Positions 21,351 to 33,100 of a stretch of 64,000 nt of DNA are shown in pieces. Source of the DNA: Cervus elaphus (Eukaryota; Chordata; Mammalia; Artiodactyla; Cervidae); the NCBI RefSeq assembly GCF_910594005.1, contig NW_025316729.1:1-64000 (forward strand), read 5' to 3'. The notes under the pieces were generated by a model that saw nothing but the letters and a program-made list of their open reading frames with translations, was not told the origin of the DNA and ran no database searches. Positions within the stretch are counted from its first letter, which is position 1, and each line of letters starts with the position of its first letter. The translations under genes and the position numbers were made by a program.

Positions 21351-24300
21351 TTACCACAAGCACCTCAAGAGGAGGCTTCTCTCAGCTCTAGGTATGTGAG
21401 AGGGACCCTGATTTTGCGGCCTCAAGTGGAATGGACACTGCAATGCCGTGACACAAAATAAGGCCGGATATCCCTGCAGTGACTTGAATGCAGGCTCGTC
21501 TTGCATCTCCCAAGATGAACGGATGTCTTAATCCCCTGTGGAGACCGCAGAGATAGACCTAGTTCCCCACCTCATCGCGACCGGAGGCCTCACATGATTT
21601 GAAAACTCCAGAGGTACGCGGAGATCAGTGCCTCCAAAGGAGACGATGCCTGACTCCTCGTGAAACTTGATAGGAGTCCCAGGATTCCTGCGGCACGTGG
21701 AAAGGGACCCTTGGTCTCCCGCCTCAGCTGGAGAGGCGTCCCAATTGCCCTCCCAAGCCTCGAAGAGAATCCCGAGTTGTCCCTCGCAACTAGGCAGGAG
21801 TCATGACGTCGCTGAACAAACATGTGGGTGGAAGGGCCATCCCCGTCGTAACTCGAGAATATACCCCAGGGCCCCGCCGCAACTCGAGAAAAACCATGAG
21901 ACTTCCCCCTCGCCGCAAAATAAGGACCGATACCCTGCACTGCGTGCAGAGCAATTCCGTGTTGCACATCACACATGAAAGGAGCCTTGATTTCCTTGAT
22001 GGCACTCCAGAGAAACCCCAAGAACACTGTTTCAAGGCTAGAGGGATCCTGAGGTCACTGTAGCAACACGAAAGAGCTCCGTGGACCAAAAGTCAACTCG
22101 AGATGAGAGGTTAGTCCCTGGCTTCGACTGCTGGGGAATACCACCTTACCACAAGCACTTCAAGAGGAGGCTTCTCTCAGCTCTAGGTATGTGAGAGGGA
22201 CCCTGAGTTTCGGCCTCAAGTGGAATGGACACTGCGATGCCCTGACGCAAAATAAGGCCGGATATCCCTGCAGTGACTTGAATGCAGGCTCGTCTTGCAT
22301 CTCCCAAGATGAAAGGATGTCTGAATCCCCTGTGGAGACCGCAGAGAAAGACCTAGTTCCCCACCTCATCGCGACCGGAGGCCTCACATTCTTTGAAAAC
22401 TCCAGAGGTCCACGGAGATCAGTGCCTCCAAAGGAGACGATGCCTGACTCCTCGGGAAACTTGATAGGAGTCCCAGGATTCCTGTGGCACGTGGAAAGGG
22501 ACTCTTGGTCTCCCACCTCAGCTGGAGAGGCGTCCCAATTGCCCTGCCAAGCCTCGAGGAGAATCCCGAGTTGTCCCTCGCAACTAGGCAGGAGTCCTGA
22601 CGTCGCTGAACAAACACGTGGGTGGAAGGGCCATCCCCTTCGTAACTCGAGAATATACCACAGGTTCCCGCCGCAACTCGAGAAAAACCATGAGACTTCC
22701 CCCTAGCCGCGAGATGAGGCCTGATTCCCCTGCATTGCGTGCAGAGCAATTCCGTGTTGCACATCACACAAGAAAGGAGCCCTGATTTCCTTGATGGCAC
22801 TCCAGAGAAACCCCAAGAACACTGTTTCAAGGCTAGCGGGATCCTGAGGTCACTGTAGCAACAGGAAAGAGCTCCGTGGACCAAAAATCAACTCGAAATG
22901 AGAGGTTAGTCCCTGGCTTCGACTCCAGGGGAATACCACCTTACCACAAGCACCTCAAGAGGAGGCTTCTCTCAGCTCTAGGTATGTGAAAGGGACCCTG
23001 AGTTTGCGGCCTCAAGTGGAATGGAAACCGTGATGCCCTGATTCGAAATAAGGCCGGATATCCCTGCAGTGACTTGAATGCAGGCTCGTCTTGCATCTCC
23101 CAAGACGAAAGGATGTCTGAATCCCCTGTGGAGACCACAGACAAAGACCTAGTTCCCCACCTCATCGCGACCGGAGGCCTCACATCCTTTGAAAACTCCA
23201 GAGGTACGCGGAGATCAGTGCCTCCAAAGGAGACGATGCCTGACTCCTCGTGAAACTTGATAGGAGTCCCAGGATTCCTGTGGCACGTGGAAAGGGACCC
23301 TTGGTCTCCCGCCTCAGCTGGAGAGGCGTCCCAATTGCCCTGCCAAGCCATGAGGAGATTCCCGAGTTGTCCCTCGCAAGTAGGCAGGAGTCCTGACGTC
23401 GCTGAACAAACACGTGTGTGGAAGGGCCATCGCCGTCGTAACTCGAGAATATACCCCAGGTTCCCGCCGCAACTCGAGAAAAACCATGAGACTTCCCCCT
23501 CGCCGCGAGCTGAGGCCTGATTCCCCTGCACTGCGTGCAGAGCAATTCCGTGTTGCACATCACACATGAAAGGAGCCTTGATTTCCTTGATGGCACTCCA
23601 GAGAAACCCCAAGAACCCTGTTTCAAGGCTAGAGGGATCCTGAGGTCACTGTAGCAACACGAAAGAGCTCCGTGGACCAAAAATCAACTCGAGATGAGAG
23701 GTTAGTCCCTGGCTTCGACTCCAGAGGAATACCACCTTACCACAAGCACCTCAAGAGGAGGCTTCTCTCAGCTCTAGATATGTGAGAGGGACCCTGAGTT
23801 TGAGGCCTCAAGTGGAATGGACACTGCGATGCCCTGACTCGAAATAAGGCCGGATATCCCTGCAGTGACTTCAATGCAGGCTCGTCTTGCATTTCCCAAG
23901 ACGAAAGGATGTCTGAACCCCCTGTGGAGACCATAGAGAAAGACCTAGTTCCCCACCTCATCGCGACCGGAGGCCTCACATCCTTTGAAAACTCCAGAGG
24001 TACGCGGAGATCAGTGCCTCCAAAGGAGACGATGCCTGACTCCTCGTGAAACTTGATAGGATTCCAAGGATTCCTGTGGCACGTGGAAAGGGACCCTTGG
24101 TCTCCCACCTCAGCTGGAGAGGCGTCCCAATTGCCCTGCCAAGCCTCGAGGAGAATCCCGAGTTGTCCCTCGCAACTAGGCAGGAGTGCTGACGTCGCTG
24201 AACAAACACGTGGGTGGAAGGGCCATCCCCGTCGTAACTCGAGAATATTCCCCAGGTTCCCGCCGCAACTCGAGAAAAACCATGAGACTTCCCCCTCGCC

Positions 24301-27300
24301 GCGAGATGAGGCCCGATTCCCCTGCACTGCGTGCAGAGCAATTCCGTGTTGCACATCACACATGAAAGGAGCCTTGATTTCCTTGATGGCACTCCAGAGA
24401 AACCCCAAGAACACTGTTTGAAGGCTAGAGGGATCTTGAGGTCACTGTAGCAACACGAACGAGCTCCGTGGACCAAGAATCAACTCGAGATGAGAGGTTA
24501 GTCCCTATCTTCGACTCCAGAGGAATACCACCTTACCACAAGGACCTCAAGAGGAGGCTTCTCTCAGCTCTAGGTATGTGAGAGGGACCCTGATTTTGCG
24601 GCCTCAAGTGGAATGGACACCGCGATGCCCTGACTCGAAATAAGGCCGGATATCCCTGCAGAGACTTGAATGCAGGCTCGTCTTGCATCTCCCAAGACGA
24701 AAGGATGTCTGAATCCCCTGTGGAGACCACAGAGAAAGACCTAGTTCCCCACCTCATCGCGACCGGAGGCCTCACATCCTTTGAAAAGTCCAGAGGTACG
24801 CGGAGATCAGTGCCTCCAAAGGAGACGATGCCTGACTCCTCGTGAAACTTGATAGGAGTCCCAGGACTCCTGTGGCACGTGGAAAGGGACCCTTGGTCTC
24901 CCGCCTCAGCTGGAGAGGCGTCCCAATTGCCCTGCCAAGCCTCGAGGAGAATCCCGAGTTGTCCCTCGCAACTAGGCAGGAGTCCTGACGTCGCTGAACA
25001 AACATGTGGGTGGAAGGGCCATCCCCGTCGTAACTCGAGAATATACCCCAGGTTCCTGCCGCAACTCGAGAAAAACCATGATACTTCCCCCTCGCCGTGA
25101 GATGAGGCACGATTCCCCTGCACTGCATGCAGAGCAATTCCGTGTTGCACATCACACATGAAAGGAGCCTTGATTTCCTTGATGGCACTCCAGAGAAACC
25201 CCAAGAACACTGTTTCAAGGCTAGAGGGATCCTGAGGTCACTGTAGCAACACGAAAGAGCTCCGTGGACCAAAAATCAACTCGAGATGAGAGGTTAGTCC
25301 CTGGCTTCGACTCCAGAGGAATACCACCTTACCACAAGCACCTCAAGAGGAGGCTTCTCTCAGCTCTAGGTATGTGAGAGGGACCCTGATTTTGCGGCCT
25401 CAAGTGCAATGGACACTGCGATGCCCTGACGCAATATAAGGCAGGATATCCCTGCAGTGACTTGAATGCAGGATCGTCTTGCATCTCCCAAGATGAAAGG
25501 ATGTCTGAATCCCCTGTGGAGACCACAGAGAAAGACCTAGTTCCCCACCTCATGGCGACCGGAGGCCTCACATCCTTTGAAAACTCCAGAGGTACGCGGA
25601 GATCAGTGCCTCAAAAGGAAACGATGCCTGACTCCTCGTGAAACTTTATAGGAGTCCCAGGATTCCTGTGGCACGTGGAAAGGGACCCTTGGTCTCCCGC
25701 CTCAGCTGGAGAGGCGTCCCAATTGCCCTGCCAAGCCTCGAGGAGAATCCCGAGTTGTCCCTCGGAACTAGGCAGGAGTCCTGACGTCGCTGAACAAACA
25801 CATGTGTGGAAGGGCCATCCCCGTCGTAACTCGAGAATATACCCCAGGTTCCCGCTGCAACTCGAGAAAAACCATGAGACTTCCCCCTCGCCGCGATATG
25901 AGGCCCGATTCCCCTGCAATGCGTGCAGAGCATTTCCGTGTTGCACATCACACATGAAAGGAGCCTTGATTTCCTTGATGGCACTCCAGAGAAACCCCAA
26001 GAACACTGTTTCAAGGCTAGAGGGATCCGCAGGTCACTGTAGCAACACGAAAGAACTCCGTGGACCAACAATCAAATCGAGATGAGAGGTTAGTCCCTGG
26101 CTTCGACTCCAGAGGAATACCACCTTACCACAAGCACCTCAAGAGGAGGCTTCTCTCAGCTCTAGGTATGTGAGAGGGACCCTGAGTTTGCGGCCTCAAG
26201 TGGAATGGACACTGCGATGCCCTGACTCGAAATAAGGCCGGATATCCCTGCAGTGACTTGAATGCAGGCTCGTCTTGCATCTCCCAAGACGAAAGGATGT
26301 CTGAATCCCCTGTGGAGACCACAGAGAAAGACCTAGTTCCCCGCCTCATCGCGACCGGAGGCCTCACATCCTTTGAAAACTCCAGAGGTACGCGGAGATC
26401 AGTGCCTCCAAAGGAGACGATGCCTAACTCCTCGTGAAACTTGATAGGAGTCCCAGGATTCCTGTGGCACGTGGAAAGGGACCCTTGGTCTCCCGCCTCA
26501 GCTGGAGAGGCGTCCCAATTGCCCTGCCAAGCCTCGAGGAGAATCCCGAGTTGTCCCTCGCAACTAGGCAGGAGTCCTGACGTCGCTGAACAAACATGTG
26601 GGTGGAAGGGCCATCCCCGTCGTAACTCGAGAATATACCCCAGGTTCCCGCCGCAACTCGAGAAAAACCATGAGACTTCCCCCTCGCCGTGAGATGAGGC
26701 ACGATTCCCCTGCACTGCATGCAGAGCAATTCCGTGTTGCACATCAAACATGAAAGTAGCCTTGATTTCCTTGATGGCACTCCAGAGAAACCCCAAGAAC
26801 ACTGTTTCAAGGCTAGAGGGATCCTGAGGTCACTGTAGCAACACGAAAGAGCTCCGTGGACCAAAAATCAACTCGAGATGAGAGGTTAGTCCCTGGCTTC
26901 GACTCCAGAGGAATACCACCTTACCACAAGCACCTCAAGAGGAGGCTTCTCTCTGCTCTAGGTATGTGAGAGGGACCCTGAGTTTGCGGCCTCAAGTGCA
27001 ATGGACACTGCGATGCCCTGACGCAATATAAGGCCGGATATCCCTGCAGTGACTTGAATGCAGGATCGTCTTGCATCTCCCAAGATGAAAGGATGTCTGA
27101 ATCCCCTGTGGAGACCACAGAGAAAGACCTAGTTCCCCACCTCATGGCGACCGGAGGCCTCACATCCTTTGAAAACTCCAGAGGTACGCGGAGATCAGTG
27201 CCTCCAAAGGAGACGATGCCTGACTCCTCGTGAAACTAGATAGGAGTCCCAGGATTCCTGTGGCACGTGGAAAGGGACCCTTGGTCTCCCGCCTCAGCTG

Positions 27301-29730
27301 GAGAGGCGTCCCAATTGCCCTGCCAAGCCTCGAGGAGAATCCCGAGTTGTCCCTCGCAACTAGGCAGGAGTCCTGACGTCGCTGAACAAACACATGTGTG
27401 GAAGGGCCATCCCCGTCGTAACTCGAGAATATACTCCAGGTTCCCGCCGCAACTCGAGAAAAACCATGAGACTTCCACCTCGCCGCGAGATGAGGCCCGA
27501 TTCCCCTGCACTGCGTGCAGAGCAATTCCGTGTTGCACATCACACATGAAAGGAGCCTTGATTTTCTTGATGGCACTCCAGAGAAACCCCAAGAACACTG
27601 TTTCAAGGCTAGAGGGATCCTGAGGTCATTGTAGCAACACGAAAGAGCTCCGTGGACCAAAAATCAACTCGAGATGAGAGGTTAGTCCCTGGCTTCGACT
27701 CCAGAGGAATACCACCTTACCACAAGCACCTCAAGAAGAGGCTTCTCTCACCTCCAAGTATGTGAGAGGGACCCTGAGTTTGCGGCCTCAAGTGGAATGG
27801 ACACCGCGATGCCCTGACTCGAAAGAAGGCCGGACATCCTTGCAGTGACTTGAATGCAGGCTCGTCTTGCATCTCCCAAGACGAAAGGATTTCTGAGTCC
27901 CCTGTGGAGACCACAGAGAAAGACCTAGTTCCCCACCTCATCGCGACCGGAGGCCTCACATCCTTTGAAAACTCCAGAGGTACGCGGAGATCAGTGCCTC
28001 CAAAGGAGACGATGCCTGACTCCTCGTGAAACTTGATAGGAGTCCCAGGATTCCTGTGGCACGTGGAAAGGGACGCTTGGTCTCCCGCCTCAGCTGGAGA
28101 GGCGTCCCAATTGCCCTGCCAACCCTCGAGGAGAACCCCGAGTTGTCCCTCGCAACTAGGCAGGAGTCCTGACGTCGCTGAACAAACACGTGGTTGGAAG
28201 GGCCATCCCCGTCGTACTTCGAGAATATACCCCAGGTTCCCGCTGCAACTCGAGAAAAGCCATGAGACTTCCCCCTCGCCGCGAGATGAGGCCCGATTCC
28301 CCTGCACTGCGTGCAGAGCAATTCCGTGTTGCACATCACACATGAAAGGAGCCTTGATTTCCTTGACGGCACTCCAGCGAAACCCCAAGAACACTGTTTC
28401 AAGGCTAGAGGGATCCTGAGCTCACTGTAGCAACACGAAAGAGCTCCGTGGACCAAAAATCAACTCGAGATGAGAGGTTAGTCCCTGGCTTCGACTCCAG
28501 AGGAATACCACCTCACCACAAGCACATCAAGAGGAGGCTTCTCTCAGCTCTAGCTATGTGAGAGGGACCCTGAGTTTGCGGCCTCAAGTGGAATGGACAC
28601 CGCGATGCCCTGACTCGAAATAAGGCCGGATATCCCTGCAGTGACTTGAATGCAGGCTCGTCTTGCATCTCCCAAGACGAAAGGATGTCTGAATCCCCTG
28701 TGGAGACCACAGAGAAAGACCTAGTTCCCCACCTCATCGCGACCGGAGGCCTCACATCCCTTGAAAACTCCAGAGGTACGCGGAGATCAGTGCCTCCAAA
28801 GGAGATGATGCCTGACTCCTCGTGAAACTTGATAGGAGTCCCACGATTCCTGTGGCACGTGGAAAGGGACCCTTGGTCTCCCGCCTCAGCTGGAGAGGCG
28901 TCCCAATTTCCCTGCCAAGCCTCGAGGAGTATCCCGAGTTGTCCCTCGCAACTAGGCAGGAGTCCTGACGTCGCTGAACAAACACGTGGGTGGAAGGGCC
29001 ATCCCCGTCGTAACTCGAGAATATACCCCAGGTTCCCGCCGCAACTCGAGAAAAACCATAAGACTGCCCCCTCGCCGCGAGATGAGGCCCGATTCCCCTG
29101 CACTGCGTGCAGAGCAATTCCGTGTTGCACATCACACATGAAAGGAGCCTTGATTTCCTTGATGGCACTCCAGAGAAACCCCAAGAACACTGTTTCAAGG
29201 CTAGAGGGATCCTGAGGTCACTGTAGCAACACGAAAGAGCTCCGTGGACCAAAAATCAACTCGAGATGAGAGGTTAGTCCCTGGCTTCGACTCCAGAGGA
29301 ATACCACCTTACCACAAGCACCTCAAGAGGAGGCTTCTCTCAGCTCTAGCTTTGTGAGAGGGACCCTGAGTTTGCGGCCTCAAGTGGAATGGAGACCCCG
29401 ATGCCCTGACTCGAAATAAGGCTGGATATCCCTGCAGTGACTTGAATGCAGGCTCGTCTTGCATCTCCCAAGACGAAAGGATGTCTGAATCCCCTGTGGA
29501 GACCACAGAGAAAGACCTAGTTCCCCACCTCATCGCGACTGGAGGCCTCACATCCTTTGAAAACTCCAGAGGTACGCGGAGATCAGTGCCTCCAAAGGAG
29601 ACGATGCCTGACTCCTCGTGAAACTTGATAGGAGTCCCAGGATTCCTGTGGCACGTGGAAAGGGACCCTTGGTCTCCCGCCTCAGCTGGAGAGGCGTCCC
29701 AATTGCCCTGCCAAGCCTCGAGGAGAATCC
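21351..29730 (+). repeat. HOR-A copy 4: a-j plus left part of k, then broken off
   Basis: Monomers start at 21351 (a), 22146 (b), 22941 (c), 23737 (d), 24533 (e), 25329 (f), 26125 (g), 26921 (h), 27717 (i), 28513 (j) and 29309 (k, left part). The offset to copy 2 is 13,527 bp for a and b and 13,526 bp after the one-base loss in b. Differences seen include 11314/24840, 'ctgaatcccc' against 'ctgaaccccc' in d, and a few in i and j. After 29540-29731 the k identity is lost and l and m do not follow. Confidence 0.85.
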
Positions 29731-30104
29731 CGAGTTGTCCCTCGCAACTAGGCAGGAGTCCTGACGTCGCTGAACAAACACGTGGGTGGAAGGGCCATCC
29801 CCGTCGTAACTCGAGAATATTCCCCAGGTTCCCGCCGCAACTCGAGAAAAAGCATGAGACTTCCCCCTCACCGCGAGATGAGGCCCGATTCCCCTGCACT
29901 GCGTGCAGAGCAATTCCGTGTTGCACATCACACATGAAAGGAGCCTTGATTTCCTTGATGGCACTCCAGAGAAACCCAAAGAACACTGTTTCAAGGCTAG
30001 AGGGATCCTGAGGTCACTGTAGCAACACGAAAGAGCTCCGTGGACCAACAATCAACTCGAGATGAGAGGTTAGTCCCTGGCTTCGACTCCAGAGGAATAC
30101 CACC
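29309..30104 (+). repeat. Monomer M37, k-left hybrid at the end of HOR-A
   Basis: The left ~230-420 bp is type k ('ctctagctttgtg', 'ggagaccccgatg', 'aaggctgg', 'gcgactgg'). The right part has 'gaatattcccc', 'gaaaaagcatgag', 'cccctcaccgcg', 'aaacccaaagaac' and 'ccaacaatcaac', part of which ('gaaaaagcatgag', 'cccctcaccgcg') recurs in M43 (34084). It marks where the ordered HOR-A stops. Confidence 0.8.
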
Positions 30105-33100
30105 TTACCACAAGCACCTCAAGAGGAGGCTTCTCTCAGCTCTAGGTATGTGAGAGGGACCCTGAGTTTGTGGCCTCAAGTGGAATGGACACCGCGATGC
30201 CCTGACTCGAAAAAAGGCCGGATATCCCTGCAGTGACTTGAATGCAGGCTCGTCTTGCATCTCCCAAGACGAAAGGATGTCTGAATCCCCTGTGGAGACC
30301 ACAGAGAAAGACCTAGTTCCCCAACTCATGGCGACCCGAGGCCTCACATCCTTTGAAAACTCCAGAGGTACGCGGAGATCAGTGCCTCCAAAGGAGACGA
30401 TGCCTGACTCCTCGTGAAACTTGATAGGAGTCCCAGGATTCCTGTGGCACGTGGAAAGGGACCCTTGGTCTCACGCCTCAGCTGGAGAGGCGTCCCAATT
30501 GCACTGCCAACCCTCGAGGAGAACCCCGAGCTGTCCCTCGCAACTAGGCAGGAGTCCTGACGTTGCTGAACAAACAGGTGGTTGGAAGGGCCATCCCCGT
30601 CGTACTTCGAGAATATACCCCAGGTTCCCGCTGCAACTCGAGAAAAGCCATGAGACTACCCCCTCGCCGTGAGATGAGGCCCGATTCCCCTGCACTGCGT
30701 GCAGAGCAATTCCGTGTTGCACATCACACATGAAAGGAGCCTTGATTTCCTTGACGGCACTCCAGCGAAACCCCAAGAACACTGTTTCAAGGCTAGAGGG
30801 ATCCTGAGGTCACTGTAGCAACACGAAAGAGCTCCGTGGACCAAAAATCAACTCGAGATGAGAGGTTAGTCCCTGGCTTCGACTCCAGAGGAATACCACC
30901 TCACCACAAGCACATCAAGAGGAGGCTTCTCTCAGCTCTAGCTATGTGAGAGGGACCCTGAGTTTGCGGCCTCAAGTGGAATGGACACCGCGATGCCCTG
31001 ACTCGAAATAAGGCCGAATATCCCTGCAGTGACTTGAATGCAGGCTCGTCTTGCATCTCCCAAGACGAAAGGATGTCTGAATCCCCTGTGGAGACCACAG
31101 AGAAAGACCTAGTTCCCCACCTCATCGCGACCGGAGGCCTCACATCCCTTGAAAACTCCAGAGGTACGCGGAGATCAGTGCCTCCAAAGGAGATGATGCC
31201 TGACTCCTCGTGAAACTTGATAGGACTCCCAGGATTCCTGTGGCACGTGGAAAGGGACCCTTGGTCTCCCGCCTCAGCTGGAGAGGCGTCCCAATTGCCC
31301 TGCCAAGCCTCGAGGAGATTCCCGAGTTGTCCCTCGCAACTAGGCAGGAGTCCTGACGTCGCTGAACAAACACGTGGGTGGAAGGGCCATCCCCGTCGTA
31401 ACTCGAGAATATACCCCAGGTTCCCGCCGAAACTCGAGAAAAACCATAAGACTGCCCCCTCGCCGCGAGATGAGGCCCGATTCCCCTGCACTGCGTGCAG
31501 AGCAATTCCGTGTTGCACATCACACATGAAAGGAGCCTTGATTTCCTTGATGGCACTCCAGAGAAACCCCAAGAACACTGTTTCAAGGCTAGAGGGATCC
31601 TGAGGTCACTGTAGCAACACGAAAGAGCTCCGTGGACCAAAAATCAACTCGAGATGAGAGGTTAGTCCCTGGCTTCGACTCCAGAGGAATACCACCTTAC
31701 CACAAGCACCTCAAGAAGAGGCTTCTCTCAGCTCCAAGTATGTGAGAGGGACCCTGATTTTGCGGCCTCAAGTGGAATGGACACCGCGATGCCCTGACTC
31801 GAAAGAAGGCCGGACATCCCTGCAGTGACTTGAATGCAGGCTCGTCTTGCATCTCCCAAGACGAAATGATTTCTGAGTCCCCTGTGGAGACCACAGAGAA
31901 AGACCTAGTTCCCCACCTCATCGCGACCGGAGGCCTCACATCCTTTGACAACTCCAGAGGTACGCGGAGATCAGTGCCTCCAAAGGAGACGATGCCTGAC
32001 TCCTCGTGAGACTTGATAGGAGTCCCAGGATTCCTGTGGCACGTGGAAAGGGACCCTTGGTCTCCCGACTCAGCTGGAGAGGCGTTCCAATTGCCCTGCC
32101 AACCCTCGAGGAGAACCCCGAGTTGTCCCTCGCAACTAGGCAGGAGTCCTGACGTCGCTGAACAAACACGTGGTTGGAAGGGCCATCCCCGTCGTACATC
32201 GAGAATATACCCCAGGTTCCCGCTGCAACTCGAGAAAAGCCATGAGACTTCCCCCTCGCCGCGAGATGAGGCCCGATACTCTGCACTGCGTGCAGAGCAG
32301 TTCCGTGTTGCACATCACACATGAAAGGAGCCTTGATTTCCTGGACGGCACTCCAGCGAAACCCCAAGAACACTGTTTCAAGGCTAGAGGGATCCTGAGG
32401 TCACTGTAGCAAAACGAAAGAGCTCCGTGGACCAAAAATCAACTCGAGATGAGAGGTTAGTCCCTGGCTTCGACTCCAGAGGAATACCACCTCACCACAA
32501 GCACCTCAAGAGGAGGCTTCTCTCAGCTCTAGGTATGTGAGAGGGACCCTGAGTTTGCGGCCTCAAGTGGAATGGACACCGCGATGCCCTGACTCGAAAT
32601 AATGCCGGATATCCCTGCAGTGACTTGAATGCAGGCTGGTCTTGCATCTCCCAAGATGAAAGGATGTCTGAATCCCCTGTGGAGACAACAGAGAAAGACC
32701 TAGTTCCCCACCTCATCGCGACCGGAGGCCCCACATCCCTTGAAAACTCCAGAGGTACGCGGAGATCAGTGCCTCCAAAGGAGACGATGCCTGACTCCTC
32801 GTGAAACTTGATAGGAGTCCCGGGATTCCTTTGGCACGTGGAAAGGGACTCTTGTTCTCCCGCCTCAGCTGGAGAGGCGTCCCAATTGCCCTGCCAAGCC
32901 TGGAGGAGATTCCCGAGTTGTCCCTCGCAACTAGGCAGGAGTCCTGACGTCGCTGAACAAACACGTGGGTGGAAGGGCCATCCCCGTCGTAACTCGAGAA
33001 TATACCCCAGGTTCCCGCTGAAACTCGAGAAAAACCATAAGACTGCCCCCTCGCCGCGAGATGAGGCCCGATTCCCCTGCACTGCGTGCAGAGCAATTCC

